DNA from: CAYJLF01 sp964371055
GTDB taxonomy: Bacteria; Eisenbacteria; RBG-16-71-46; CAIMUX01
Assembly: GCA_964371055.1 (NCBI GenBank)
Contig: CAYJLF010000012.1
Span: 103,309 to 167,308 of the forward strand
Reading direction: 5' to 3'
DNA: 64,000 nt
Shown here: in pieces, positions 7,284 through 16,607 of the stretch
Numbering within the stretch: position 1 is the first letter of the stretch
Layout: every line of letters begins with the position of its first letter
Translations under genes and position numbers: made by a program
The notes under the pieces: generated by a model
The model's database searches: none
The model's input: the letters and a program-made list of their open reading frames with translations, nothing else
What the model was told of the DNA's origin: nothing

Positions 7284-8834
7284 GTGAACCGCTACATCCT
7301 CTACGCCCGCAAGTCTTCCGAGTCCGAGGACCGGCAGATCCTCTCGATCGACTCGCAGGTCAGTGAACTGCGGGAGCTCGCGCGCACGCGCGGGTTTGTC
7401 GTCGCCACCGTGCTGTCCGAGGCGCGCTCAGCCAAGGCACCAGGTCGCCCGATCTTCGGGCGGATGCTCAAGGACGTCCAGGAGCGGCGGGCCGACGGAA
7501 TCCTCTGCTGGAAACTCGACCGCCTCGCGCGCAACCCCGTGGACGGGGCGGCGCTCATTTGGGCACTCGATGAAGGCCGGATCCAGGAAATCGTGACGCG
7601 CGAAAAGACCTTCACAAACCGCGGGGACGAGAAGTTCTGGATGCAGCTTGAGTTCGGCATGGCCAAGAAGTACGTGGATGATCTCTCGGACAACGTGAAA
7701 CGCGGAAACCGCGCGAAGCTTGCCCAAGGGTGGCTGCCCGGGGTTGCGCCGTTGGGCTATCTCAACGATCCCGTCACGAAGACGATCACCTCGGATCCGG
7801 TGCGGTTCTCCCTCGTACGCCAAATATGGGAATTGGTCCTGGCGGGCCGCTCGACGGCCGAGGTGCTGGTGATCGCCAACGAAGACTGGGGATTCCGCAC
7901 GCCAAAGCGAACCCGCAGCGGCGGGCGGCCGCTCGCCCGGAGCACGCTCTACCGGATCCTCTCCGATCCGTTCTACTACGGTCTCATCCTGCGGGCCGGC
8001 GAGTCGCACGTGGGTGCGCATGCGCCCATGGTCACGAAGGCGGAATTCGAGCGGGTTCAGGAACTCCTGGGCCGGCCAAACAGGCGCGCACCGGATCGGC
8101 ATGATTTTGCCTACACCGGGATCATCTCCTGTGCGGAATGCGGTGCGGCCGTTACGGCGGAGCACAAGGTGCAGCGCCACGGGCACCGGTACGTCTACTA
8201 CCACTGCACGAAGCGAAAAGCGGGTACCCGGTGTTCACAGGGATCCGTCGAAGTCAGGGAGCTCGAAAGGCAGATTCAGGCGGCACTCGGCCGAATCCAG
8301 GTGGATGACGATGTGCTCCGATGGGGACTCAACGAGCTGCGCTCGATGGAGCAGACACACCGAGATGCCGCGACCCCTGCCCGGCAGTCCCTGGCCACAG
8401 TTGTGCAGGACACGCGCCGGGAGTCGGCCGGGCTGCTTGACCTCCGTCTTCGGGGGCTGCTAACCGACGATGAGTTCACGCTAAAGAAGCAGGAGCTCGT
8501 TGATCGCGAGCTGCGGGTGAAGGAGCGAATGCTTCACGAAGAGACAGCGCCCGCGCGCTGGTTCGAACCCGCCGAACGCACGGTGCGATTCGCCAATGAG
8601 GCCCCAAAACGTTTCCTGGGAGCGTCGAACGCCGAAAAGCGCGCGATCCTCCTCTCGTTCGGTTCGAACCTGGAACTCAAGAACAGGATCTTGCGAATGA
8701 CAGCACAACCGCCCTTCCAATTGCTGGAGGCAGCGAGGCGCAATACCGGTTGGCTCTCCATGCTGCGACGACTACGAACCTACTTTATCCACCACGGTGA
8801 TCAGACCGAGTGGCCGGAATTCTGCAGGAATTGA
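7284..8834 (+). CDS. Large serine recombinase
   Basis: A 516-residue site-specific recombinase. The catalytic resolvase domain begins YILYARKSSESEDRQ, with the nucleophile Ser about residue 11, and includes the KLDRLARN motif near 75. The recombinase domain spans about 150-270 (LYRILSDPFYYGLI). A zinc ribbon follows (CAECG near 282 and HCTKRKAGTRC near 310). A long helical region (QELVDRELRVKERML) is the usual coiled coil. It starts with GTG at 7284, directly after a useless ATG-TGA. Such enzymes integrate and excise islands and phages. It is the likely mover of the 1-13 kb island, and its 3' end is echoed at 12.03 kb. Confidence 0.92.
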   Translation: MNRYILYARKSSESEDRQILSIDSQVSELRELARTRGFVVATVLSEARSAKAPGRPIFGRMLKDVQERRADGILCWKLDRLARNPVDGAALIWALDEGRIQEIVTREKTFTNRGDEKFWMQLEFGMAKKYVDDLSDNVKRGNRAKLAQGWLPGVAPLGYLNDPVTKTITSDPVRFSLVRQIWELVLAGRSTAEVLVIANEDWGFRTPKRTRSGGRPLARSTLYRILSDPFYYGLILRAGESHVGAHAPMVTKAEFERVQELLGRPNRRAPDRHDFAYTGIISCAECGAAVTAEHKVQRHGHRYVYYHCTKRKAGTRCSQGSVEVRELERQIQAALGRIQVDDDVLRWGLNELRSMEQTHRDAATPARQSLATVVQDTRRESAGLLDLRLRGLLTDDEFTLKKQELVDRELRVKERMLHEETAPARWFEPAERTVRFANEAPKRFLGASNAEKRAILLSFGSNLELKNRILRMTAQPPFQLLEAARRNTGWLSMLRRLRTYFIHHGDQTEWPEFCRN

Positions 8835-9052
8835 AAGGCAGAGGAGGGGTGGAGGTCGGGGTAGCACGACGTTACTCCCCCTGGGGGTTGAGGTCGGGAG
8901 TATCCTTCGACGTGTCGGGTGGCTGAGCGGCTGAGCGCGCGAGGGAGTGTGTCGATCCTCTTGTTGCGCTGGGCGACGGGCGACCTACTCTCCGCGTAAC
9001 AACGATAGGCTGCCGATGGCCAGCCCAGGCAATGAGTCTATCGCTCCGGCAC
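8835..9052. other. Intergenic region between convergent genes
   Basis: 218 bases between the recombinase and the DUF2971-TPR gene, which converge. A short CCCCC-T-GGGGG dyad lies near 8877-8887, without a T-run. Large serine recombinase att sites often lie beside the gene, so this is a natural place for one, but I see no clear core. Confidence 0.3.
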
Positions 9053-11956
9053 TCAGTCCTCGTTCTCAGTGGCGCTGGCATCTGCCGATGTGAGTGTTGA
9101 CATTACCCTTCCGACCATCTGCCGCTGATGCGCGAAGTCCGCTCCCGGAAAGAGGGTAGCTCCTACCTCCAGGACCCCGAGCGCTCGAAGGCAAAGCTGC
9201 TCTACTGATCGGCCGTCCGAGCGACCGTGGATCGCCAGAATCGTCAACGCCTTGGCATGGCCCGTAACCAATGCCGCTTCCGTGAATGGAACCCTATCCC
9301 GCAACATTCTGTCGCACGCGATAACGACATCGCCAGCCAACTCAGCAAGGTCCTCGAACCGCCGCTCACTAAGTAGCAGGCGGAAGAGAAAGGTGGTGGC
9401 CCTCGCTTGTCCCAAGACTGTCGCGGCCGAGCCCGGTCCTTCGCGGCTGTCCTTACCATAGGCTGCTAGCGCGTGCCGTAGGCACCGCTCTCTGTCATAG
9501 GGGTCACCAGTCCGATGTGTGAGGCCGAGCAACAGCCATGCGTTGCCGAGATTCTGAAAGGCGTCCGAACATGACGGATGGTGCTCCAACTCACACTCGA
9601 ACTCAGAGCAGGCAGCCTGCCATAGCCGTACGGCTTCCGGATGGTTGGCTGTCGACTGAAGCTCCCCGAGCCGCAACAGCGTAATGCCTTTCCCATTTCG
9701 GACGTACGGTTCGTGCGGCGCCAACTGCTGACATCGTTCGTACGCCTCTGCAGCCCGTGACAGCTGCTCGGTCGCTGCGCCAGTGGCTCCGTCCAGCATA
9801 AGACACTCTGCAAGGAGCCGGTGCGCGCGTCCTCTTCTCATCCAGACGTCGGGATGCTGATCAGACTGAATGCTCTCGAAGCAGCAAACCGCCTCCTCGA
9901 AGGACGCGCGCATCTCCGACGCCCCTCCGCCTGACCGCTGCAGCTCGCCCAACGCGAGGAAACCATCGCCCCGCAGAAGCGCTGCGTCGTCGACGAATCC
10001 CGCGTGAGTGGCGAGATGCGGGCACGACTCCACAGCGAACGTCAGGAACCAAATGGCCTCCTCCGCATGACCCATATCCGCACTCAAGCGAGAGAGGTCG
10101 GAGCAACATACAATGAGGCGCAGCGACATATCAGCGTCCATTACCGCCGGTAACCGAGATACCTTCGCCTTCGCAATGCTAACGGCCGTGCCCGCGTGCC
10201 GCGGCCGCCCGGTAAGATGGTGAATCAGGCGGACGAGTGACTGCAGTTCACCCATGGCTGCCCGGACGTCTCCAGGTTCAGTTCGACGCTGCCTTCCATA
10301 CAACCGCCTTGCACGCGACCACGCAACTCGGGCACCGGCAGGGTCCGCTGTGTCGTCCAATAGAACCGCTAATGCTTGTGTCGCCTCTGCCTGCTCCATC
10401 AGTAAGGCGCCGTCAGATGAAATCATACGCGTACCCGCGGCAAGCAGATCGGCCGCTTGCCGCGCGCACCGCACTCCGGCGGCAGCCGTGCCATCCCTAG
10501 ATGCGAGCAGCATTCCCGCCGCCAGGTTCAACCGGGACACCTCCGTAAGCAAGGCCACATCAGTGCATGGCGGACTGGAGATCCGATCCAAGAGCCGGAC
10601 GGCTTCCAGAAGAGCCTCATTACCTGCGTCCGTCGTTCCATCTGCGTACTCCATCTGCGCAAGAGATACGAGTGCCCTAGCCCAAACGGCCGTGAGAACA
10701 TGATTGTCATGGTGGAGCGAATCCACGACGCGAAACGATTCCTGGGCACGTCGAAGAACAAGCAGCGCCTCCTTGCTATCTCCCGCCGCCAGTGCAGCGC
10801 CGGCGTACGTCGTGCGATCCACGGCGAGTGCATAATGGGCGTCTGCAGCCTCGGGAGTGTGCGCCAGGGCGGCCTCGCGCGCCCGAATGGCCCGTTGAAA
10901 TGACTCCTTCGCCGCTGACCAAGAGCCTTGCTGAGTGAACCAGTCGGCTTCGCCCATTGCGAGCGTCGCACCGACCCGCTGCACCATCTCCTCTGCTAAT
11001 GCCCCCGGGGCATCCATCGTGGAGATCAATCTGTTATCGGATGCTGATGCCTCTAGGGCGCCGCAGTATTCAGCCTCGTCAATCGGCACGAGGACGCCCT
11101 CCTCTTGTAGTTGTTGTATTGTCAGTAGATCCAGCGCCAGGGCGCTTTGTGGCAGAGGAAATGGTGTGCAAGTCAGCGCAAAACCCCGCTCTGACGGCTC
11201 TGCTTGCAAGACAGCAACGGACCGGTACGCCGGATGGCGCTCAAGAATGCCGCGAACAGATGGGTACAGAGTGGCAAAGGCGCGGCAGCCGAGAATCACG
11301 CAGTGAACGGCAGAGCGCGGAAAGGCGAACAGGTAGACAGGCAAAGGCGCCTGCTCGTTGAGCACTCGTGTACCGTCCTTCAACGAGCGAATAATGCGCC
11401 ACTCGTGTTCATACGCCCACGCTGTGGCTTTGGTCAGCCGATAATCGTCTTCGGCTACACTCGACTGGAACGAGTCCGCAAACTCAATCGCGAAGTCGAT
11501 GAGGCCGTACTCGTGAGCGTCAGGCTGACGGGCTAGCTCGCGCTCGACCTCCGAAAGCGGGCGCGTTCCTCGTGTGTCTGAGTACGTGACCTTGCACAGG
11601 CCGGTGCTCTCGGGCGATCTGGAGAAGAAAGCGTGCGTGGTGTCAAAGCCTATGACAAAACCCGTGTGCTCGGCCGCATAGTGAGCCCACATAAGCAGAT
11701 TGTCCTGGAGGGCAGTGAGGCACAAGATGCCGCACGAAGACCGTTCGCGCAATGTCAAGTGCGACTGAATTGACCTGACGTGTGCTTTGACGCACTCAGG
11801 GTGTTCACAACGCGAACGCCAGTGTAGGTCCTCGATCAGGAAGTCCCGTGGACGGCTCTCGAATACGTCATTGAATACGGCTGGTTGAGTGAACCGGATG
11901 GTGGCGGTATCAAGAACATCGAGGCGCTCAGGCGGGAAGTACTTGTAGAGGATCAT
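9053..11956 (-). CDS. DUF2971-TPR fusion protein, candidate defence cargo
   Basis: A 967-residue protein starting at the ATG at 11956. The first ~230 residues are a DUF2971 domain: LYKYFPPERLDVLDTATIRF with the N-D-x-F/V-E motif (FNDVFES), then CGILCLTALQDNLLMWAHY and the conserved Y-E-x-E-W (WAYEHEWRII). The remaining ~650 residues are Ala/Leu-rich helical pairs with TPR-like spacing (for example ADAHYALAVDRTTYAGAALA). DUF2971 proteins occur in mobile islands and defence neighbourhoods, function largely unknown. It is encoded opposite to the recombinase and upstream of a TIR gene on the same strand. Confidence 0.85.
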   Translation of the reverse strand: MILYKYFPPERLDVLDTATIRFTQPAVFNDVFESRPRDFLIEDLHWRSRCEHPECVKAHVRSIQSHLTLRERSSCGILCLTALQDNLLMWAHYAAEHTGFVIGFDTTHAFFSRSPESTGLCKVTYSDTRGTRPLSEVERELARQPDAHEYGLIDFAIEFADSFQSSVAEDDYRLTKATAWAYEHEWRIIRSLKDGTRVLNEQAPLPVYLFAFPRSAVHCVILGCRAFATLYPSVRGILERHPAYRSVAVLQAEPSERGFALTCTPFPLPQSALALDLLTIQQLQEEGVLVPIDEAEYCGALEASASDNRLISTMDAPGALAEEMVQRVGATLAMGEADWFTQQGSWSAAKESFQRAIRAREAALAHTPEAADAHYALAVDRTTYAGAALAAGDSKEALLVLRRAQESFRVVDSLHHDNHVLTAVWARALVSLAQMEYADGTTDAGNEALLEAVRLLDRISSPPCTDVALLTEVSRLNLAAGMLLASRDGTAAAGVRCARQAADLLAAGTRMISSDGALLMEQAEATQALAVLLDDTADPAGARVAWSRARRLYGRQRRTEPGDVRAAMGELQSLVRLIHHLTGRPRHAGTAVSIAKAKVSRLPAVMDADMSLRLIVCCSDLSRLSADMGHAEEAIWFLTFAVESCPHLATHAGFVDDAALLRGDGFLALGELQRSGGGASEMRASFEEAVCCFESIQSDQHPDVWMRRGRAHRLLAECLMLDGATGAATEQLSRAAEAYERCQQLAPHEPYVRNGKGITLLRLGELQSTANHPEAVRLWQAACSEFECELEHHPSCSDAFQNLGNAWLLLGLTHRTGDPYDRERCLRHALAAYGKDSREGPGSAATVLGQARATTFLFRLLLSERRFEDLAELAGDVVIACDRMLRDRVPFTEAALVTGHAKALTILAIHGRSDGRSVEQLCLRALGVLEVGATLFPGADFAHQRQMVGRVMSTLTSADASATENED

Positions 11957-12031
11957 TGCGTGCCTCAATTGGGACTGCACTAGACAAGCCCTGCGCGATC
12001 GGACGGCCTGATCGCGCTGCCGTGCTTGTGA

Positions 12032-12094
12032 CGATTACGAACCTACTCTGTCCACGACGGCGACGAGATCCCATGGCCGAGTGTCTGCGAGAAC
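12032..12094 (+). pseudogene. Remnant of a serine recombinase C-terminus
   Basis: The plus strand encodes RLRTYSVHDGD-EIPWPSVC-EN, aligning with RLRTYFIHHGD-QTEWPEFC-RN at the end of the recombinase at 7284-8834. The DNA matches at 29 of the first 34 bases (12030 onward versus 8767 onward). A stop codon directly precedes the matching segment, so only a 20-codon tail remains. The DUF2971-TPR gene lies between the two copies. Confidence 0.75.
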
Positions 12095-12186
12095 ACGACT
12101 TCTGCTGTGCGATGAGGTCGTGTTCGTTCGGCCTCAACCGCATTGCGGGGAGGGCGGGACTATCCGACGTTGCAGAGTGCGACGCG

Positions 12187-13110
12187 CTATGCCGAGTACG
12201 GCCGTCGCCCCAAAACCACTCCCCCGGCGTCCTCCAAGGCCTCCTCGATGATCGTACCGGACTTGTCCCGGATGAATCTCTTGCGGGCAAAACCGCGGGA
12301 GTCATCGGGTGTGCCGTCCGGCCGAAGGTACTCCTCTGACAGTTTGTTGCCATCGGCATCATAGCACCAACGCAGGTGGGGCGGGTGACCCGGGAGGAGA
12401 ACGAGTTTCTCGGTCCGGACGCCGTCCGGACCGTACACGTAGCGCCACGTGTCCTGCACCTTGCCGCGACGCTCGAGGGTGATCTCGTAAACCCGGCCTC
12501 GGTCGTCATAGCGCACCTCCTTGGTCCCGTCCACCTCGCCATCGGTGTATGTGTGCATTCCTGTGACGCGGCCGTCCTCAAAGAAGAGCTTCACGGCGGC
12601 GCCATGTCGGGGAAGCTGCTGCAGCGGGCCGACGCCATACATGTGGCCCATCAGCGAGGTATCGACGTTCTTGTAGAGGCGGGAGCCGGTGAAGTGCTCC
12701 TCATCAAGTTGGAGACGTTGCACGAGGCGAGAGATGTTATTGGTGTAGAGACGGCGATTGCCGAAGTCGAGATAATGGAAGCTGCCGAGCATGAGCGGGA
12801 GGTCGCGCTTCGGAAAGCGCCAAAGGATGGGGAGGATGAAGCGTCTCCGGCGCTTCCGCACCATGTGCTGGAAGGCTGCCTCGATTTCGAGCTGCTTGAC
12901 GTAGTACGAGGCCATGGAGGCTGGAGACACGACGAGGCAGAAGTAGCGGCTGTCGCTGATCGCCGCTTCGATGCGCTGCCGCGGACGATCGCCAATCGTG
13001 AGTTCCAGCGTATCGACCCACGGGTCGATTCCGTGTGCGCGAAGATCGTCCACGAGACGTCCGACGAACTTCGCGTTTCGATGCGAATACGAGATGAACA
13101 CGTCCTTCAT
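12187..13110 (-). CDS. TIR-domain protein with YD-repeat-like C-terminus
   Basis: A 307-residue protein. Residues 1-~140 are a TIR domain: MKDVFISYSHRNAKFVGRLV, then GIDPWVDTLEL, then CLVVSPASMASYYVKQLEIE, with the probable catalytic Glu in the QLEIEAA helix. Bacterial TIR domains cleave NAD+ or make cyclic ADP-ribose signals in antiphage defence. Residues ~185-300 contain repeated YD/MORN-like strands (YTDGEVDGTKEVRYDDRGRV, YVYGPDGVRTEKL, CYDADGNKLSEEY), an unusual partner that may sense a ligand or form a scaffold. Start at 13110 gives MKDVFISYS. No gene partner except the DUF2971-TPR gene downstream on the same strand. Confidence 0.85.
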   Translation of the reverse strand: MKDVFISYSHRNAKFVGRLVDDLRAHGIDPWVDTLELTIGDRPRQRIEAAISDSRYFCLVVSPASMASYYVKQLEIEAAFQHMVRKRRRRFILPILWRFPKRDLPLMLGSFHYLDFGNRRLYTNNISRLVQRLQLDEEHFTGSRLYKNVDTSLMGHMYGVGPLQQLPRHGAAVKLFFEDGRVTGMHTYTDGEVDGTKEVRYDDRGRVYEITLERRGKVQDTWRYVYGPDGVRTEKLVLLPGHPPHLRWCYDADGNKLSEEYLRPDGTPDDSRGFARKRFIRDKSGTIIEEALEDAGGVVLGRRPYSA

Positions 13111-13685
13111 CGGCTCTCCGTGGCACATGCTGCGTGGCGGAACGGCTTGGCCCGAGTAAGCTTACCAAGCACTCGGATTCCTGCAAGCGGGAGGACGTCG
13201 TTGCCAAGCTGGTAGACCTGAAGTCCGAGGAAGATGGCACTGATTGTCCTCTTCCTTCTGGAGATGCATGAGTCAGGGTGGTGCTCCAGAGCGACCACGA
13301 TCCGCGGGATGCCGACGTCGCTCACCCAGCGGCTGAACTCGGTGTCCCGCCGCTAGGGCACCGCCTGTAGCATCCCTTGAGGAGAGAGTCGTGTCGGAAC
13401 ATCGCCTTCCCCTTGGCCTGGGTGCGGCCGCGCCGCAGCTCGGATCGGGCAATACGCACCGCCTCCAAAGGACAAAGGGGGGTGAGAGTCGCGGGTGGGG
13501 ACATGCTCGATCAGGGGCCCGGTTGGAGGTTTGCGGAACCGAGCGCACTCAATCGGGTATGCAGTAGGCATCAAGGCCGTCTGTCCGCCGGCCAAGCCGG
13601 TACGATGGATGGGCTAATGAGATGTACGGTAGCAAGCTGCAGGGGTCTGACATGCTCTCTAGAGGGGAATATGACGGTTGAATCC
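13111..13685. other. Gene-poor region between the island and the metal operon
   Basis: About 570 bases without a convincing gene. Open frames on the minus strand (for example 13107-13595) have compositions typical of GC-rich non-coding DNA and match no family I know. I see no tRNA or repeat. The region marks the change from leftward cargo genes to the rightward metal operon and could hold the right boundary of the island. Confidence 0.4.
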
Positions 13686-13714
13686 TTGACAGCCGCCGCA
13701 GCATTTCATAACTT
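13686..13714 (+). promoter_or_regulatory. Putative promoter of the first metal operon
   Basis: TTGACA (13686-13691) with TAACTT (13709-13714) after 17 bases, just upstream of the first gene of the czc-like operon. The -35 is perfect, the -10 weak, as expected for an activator-dependent promoter; no regulator gene lies next to it. Confidence 0.35.
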
Positions 13715-13744
13715 CAGCAAATGCGTACTATGCGGTCGCCAGCC

Positions 13745-14140
13745 ATGATCGTGCGGGCGAGGAGCGCCCGGATCCTCGTGGCTGTCTGCCTTCTGGCCAT
13801 GGGGCTCAGTTCGCACGGGATCTGCGTCGAACCGGATGGCGCATCACACGTGGCCAGCAGGGACCATCAGTGTTGTGATCCGGGTCCTGCGAGCCAGGAA
13901 GTTCCTGATGTCGGGTTCGACACGGGGGATTCCCCCTCGCTTCACGAATGCTCCCATGTATCTCTCATCCAACCGACGCTGAGCCCAGCCAAGCCCGACC
14001 ACAACCCTGTCGCCCCAGAACTTCTGCATTGCCTTCCGCTCCACATTGATTCTCTGGTCCCTGAGACGAATGCTCCGAGCCTCGAACATGCCCGCTATTT
14101 CTCCTCGCTCACACCGCTCTCTACCGTCCTTCGACTCTAG
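13745..14140 (+). CDS. Small secreted Cys/His-containing protein preceding CzcC
   Basis: A 131-residue protein from the ATG at 13745 (an ATG at 13721 would add eight residues but would be nearly leaderless). A signal peptide is clear: IVRARSARILVAVCLLAMGL. The mature part has metal-ligand clusters (RDHQCCDPG, SLHECSHVSL) and ends near LEHARYFSSL. No family recognised. Comparable small exported proteins precede the other two RND operons in this window (27506 and 51914), suggesting a periplasmic metal-binding or sensing role. Confidence 0.6.
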   Translation: MIVRARSARILVAVCLLAMGLSSHGICVEPDGASHVASRDHQCCDPGPASQEVPDVGFDTGDSPSLHECSHVSLIQPTLSPAKPDHNPVAPELLHCLPLHIDSLVPETNAPSLEHARYFSSLTPLSTVLRL

Positions 14141-14229
14141 AAACCTCCGTCCACTCAGCTGTTTTGCAGACGATCCGCGCTCCGCGTGGTTTGCCCTGAT
14201 TCCGCTATGCATCCGACGGAGGAAAATCG

Positions 14230-15522
14230 ATGCACTTGACCGATGGATGGAAGAGGTTTGCCCGCGCCTTCCTTCTGGTAGGCCTGACGGTGACTTACGG
14301 CACCGTTGGGGCGCAACCGCTCGCTGACCAGTCCAGCGCCTTGACCTTTGAGGAAGCGCTTCGCCGCGCTCTTGAGGAACATCCGCGACTGAAGGCAGCA
14401 TCGCTCGGCATAGAAGCGGCCGACGGTCGGCTGCAGCAAGCTGGGCTTCGACCCAATCCTGAGCTGGGAGTCGACCTCGAGAACTTCTCCGGCGGCCTAC
14501 CCGGCTTCGAAGAGTCGGAGACCAGCATCCAGCTCTCGCAGCGATTCGAGACCGGGGGGAAGCGAGGCGCGCGGATCGCCGTGGCCGAAGCGGGCCGCGC
14601 CCTGACGGGGCGGGACCTGGAGGCGGCGCGTTTGGACCTCGTGCGCGACGTGCGGAGTGATTTCGCCCTTGGGATTTCCGCACAACGTCGCCTCGATCTC
14701 GCCGACGAGACCTTGGCCATCGCTCGCGAGGTCGCCGCCACGGCGCAGAAGAAGGTGGAGGCAGGAGCCCTCCCACTTGTGGAGGCTACACGGGCCCGCG
14801 TCGCCATCTCGACGGCCGAAATCGAGCGCGAGCGCGCCCGGGCGCTCGTGCGGGTGGCGCTTGAGCGACTGGCGCTTAACTGGGGCGGAGGCTCTGTGCC
14901 CCAGCGAATCGAGGGGGACCTGGATTCGCTGGCTGCGGTCCCGACGCTAGAGTCCCTGGTCGCGCAGCTGTCCGCGAATCCAGACTTGGCCCGGTGGACC
15001 AACGTGGCCGATTTCCACAAGGCGCGTGTTCGGCTTGAGCGAAGCCAGAGGACTCCGGACCTGAGCGTCGGGGGTGGGTACAGGCATTTTGCCGCCGACG
15101 ACAACGGGGCCCTGCTGCTTGGTCTGTCGCTCGACCTTCCTCTGCGGAACAAGAATCAGGGGGCCGTGCGCGAAGCGACGGCCGAACTCGGGCGCGCCTC
15201 CTTCGAGCTGGAGGCAGCGCGCCGCTTGTTGACGCGGAACCTCCGCGACCAAACCGCGCGAGTTCAGATCGCGCAGGCGGAGGTGCGCGGGCTGCGCCGG
15301 AACGTTCTGCCCGGAGCACAAGAGGTCTTTGAAGGGGTTCGGCAGGGTTACGAGCAGGGTCGGTTCACCTACCTCGATGTGCTCGAAGCCCGACGCTCCC
15401 TGGCTCAGGTCAGGGACGCAGAGATCGCGGCCCTGAGCGAGCTGGAGCAGAGTCGAATCGAGATTGAGCGTCTGGTCGGACAGGGTGGCGCCCTGATCGA
15501 CCGGCTACAGGAGGGAAGGTAA
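14230..15522 (+). CDS. czcC: CzcC-type outer-membrane factor (TolC family)
   Basis: A 430-residue outer-membrane channel subunit of a heavy-metal RND pump. A signal peptide ends near VGAQ. The mature protein begins TFEEALRRALEEHPRLKAA and contains GLRPNPELGVDLENFSG, the standard opening of CzcC-like OEP proteins, followed by two long coiled-coil repeats (A-E-A-G and R-Q-G-Y-E-Q-G-R-F-T-Y-L-D-V-L-E-A-R). A strong GGAGGA site precedes the ATG at 14230. Its stop overlaps the start of the adaptor gene. Substrate probably Co/Zn/Cd or another divalent cation by neighbourhood. Confidence 0.92.
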   Translation: MHLTDGWKRFARAFLLVGLTVTYGTVGAQPLADQSSALTFEEALRRALEEHPRLKAASLGIEAADGRLQQAGLRPNPELGVDLENFSGGLPGFEESETSIQLSQRFETGGKRGARIAVAEAGRALTGRDLEAARLDLVRDVRSDFALGISAQRRLDLADETLAIAREVAATAQKKVEAGALPLVEATRARVAISTAEIERERARALVRVALERLALNWGGGSVPQRIEGDLDSLAAVPTLESLVAQLSANPDLARWTNVADFHKARVRLERSQRTPDLSVGGGYRHFAADDNGALLLGLSLDLPLRNKNQGAVREATAELGRASFELEAARRLLTRNLRDQTARVQIAQAEVRGLRRNVLPGAQEVFEGVRQGYEQGRFTYLDVLEARRSLAQVRDAEIAALSELEQSRIEIERLVGQGGALIDRLQEGR

Positions 15523-16583
15523 TGACCATGCTGCAAGGACCGATGCTCTGGATCGCTCTGGTCCTCACTCTTGGGCTGAGTGGGTGCGGTGGCGGGAAGC
15601 ACGGCGAGTCCGGCGAATCCGCTGCCGCCAAGGCCGAGGAGCACGCACAGGATGGAGCGGATCATGACGAACACGGCCATGAGGAGGGAGCGCTCGGGGA
15701 CGATCATGGCCACGAGGGCGAAGAGGCGGACGAACACGAGTCGGACGAAGCCGAGGAGGAGGGACGGGTGATCCTGACTCCGGCGCAGCGCGCCGCGGCT
15801 GGGATCGCAATCGCCGCCGCGGTACCGCGGGAAATCCCCATCGTGCATGAGCTTCCAGGCGAGATCGTCGTCAACGCAGATCGCCTTGCCCACATCGTGC
15901 CCCGGTTTTCCGGGATCGCCCGGGAAGTGCGCAAGAACCTGGGTGAGCCTGTTCAGGCGGGAGAGGTGCTGGCCGTCATCGAGGCCAACGAGAGCCTAGC
16001 ACTGTATGAGGTGAAGTCTCTGATCGTCGGCACTGTAATCGAGAAGCACATCACGCTTGGGGAGTACGTATCGGACGAGCAGGACATCTATGTCATCGCT
16101 GACCTCTCGAGTGTCTGGGTGAATGTCACCGTCTACGCTCGGGATCTCGAGCGCATCCGGATCGGTCAGATCGCCACGATCGAGGCGGCGGGCATTTCCG
16201 AGAAGGCCGAGGGGAGGATCGATTATGTGGGTCCCTTGGTCGGGGAGGCGACCCGGACGTCCATCGCGCGGATCGTCCTGTCCAACCCCCGGCGCGTCTG
16301 GCGCCCCGGACTCTTCGTTACGGCACACGTACGGACCGAACTCGTGCCCGGCCAGATGGTCATTGCCGACAAGGCGATTCAAAGCGTGCGTGGGGAGAGT
16401 GTGGTCTTTGTGGAAGACGGGGAGGGATTCCGGGCGCAAGCGGTGGCGATCGGACGAACCGACGGCGAATGGACGGAGATCCTATCGGGCATCACGCCCG
16501 GGGATCATGTGGTCGTGGAGAGCAGTTTCATTTTGAAGTCCGAGCTCCTGAAGAGCGAAGCCGGGCACGGCCATGGGCACTGA
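15522..16583 (+). CDS. czcB: CzcB-type periplasmic adaptor, His-rich
   Basis: A 353-residue membrane fusion protein. The lipobox is LGLSGC. Residues about 35-80 form a long His/Glu/Asp-rich segment (DHDEHGHEEGALGDDHGHEG) and the C-terminus ends HGHGH, both likely metal-binding. The conserved core starts at about residue 85 (ILTPAQRAAAGIAI) with a barrel-sandwich hybrid (VPRFSGIAREVRKNLGEPVQ) and a C-terminal beta-barrel (GIWRPGLFV-like block RRVWRPGLFVTAHV). It links the RND pump to CzcC. The His load suggests delivery of Zn, Co or Ni to the pump. Confidence 0.92.
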   Translation: MTMLQGPMLWIALVLTLGLSGCGGGKHGESGESAAAKAEEHAQDGADHDEHGHEEGALGDDHGHEGEEADEHESDEAEEEGRVILTPAQRAAAGIAIAAAVPREIPIVHELPGEIVVNADRLAHIVPRFSGIAREVRKNLGEPVQAGEVLAVIEANESLALYEVKSLIVGTVIEKHITLGEYVSDEQDIYVIADLSSVWVNVTVYARDLERIRIGQIATIEAAGISEKAEGRIDYVGPLVGEATRTSIARIVLSNPRRVWRPGLFVTAHVRTELVPGQMVIADKAIQSVRGESVVFVEDGEGFRAQAVAIGRTDGEWTEILSGITPGDHVVVESSFILKSELLKSEAGHGHGH

Positions 16584-16607
16584 GGCCGCGGCCAAGAGGA
16601 GTTCACC

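Noticed and set aside
8876..8888. Terminator between the recombinase and DUF2971-TPR genes
   Set aside because: The CCCCC-T-GGGGG dyad has no usable loop or T-run.
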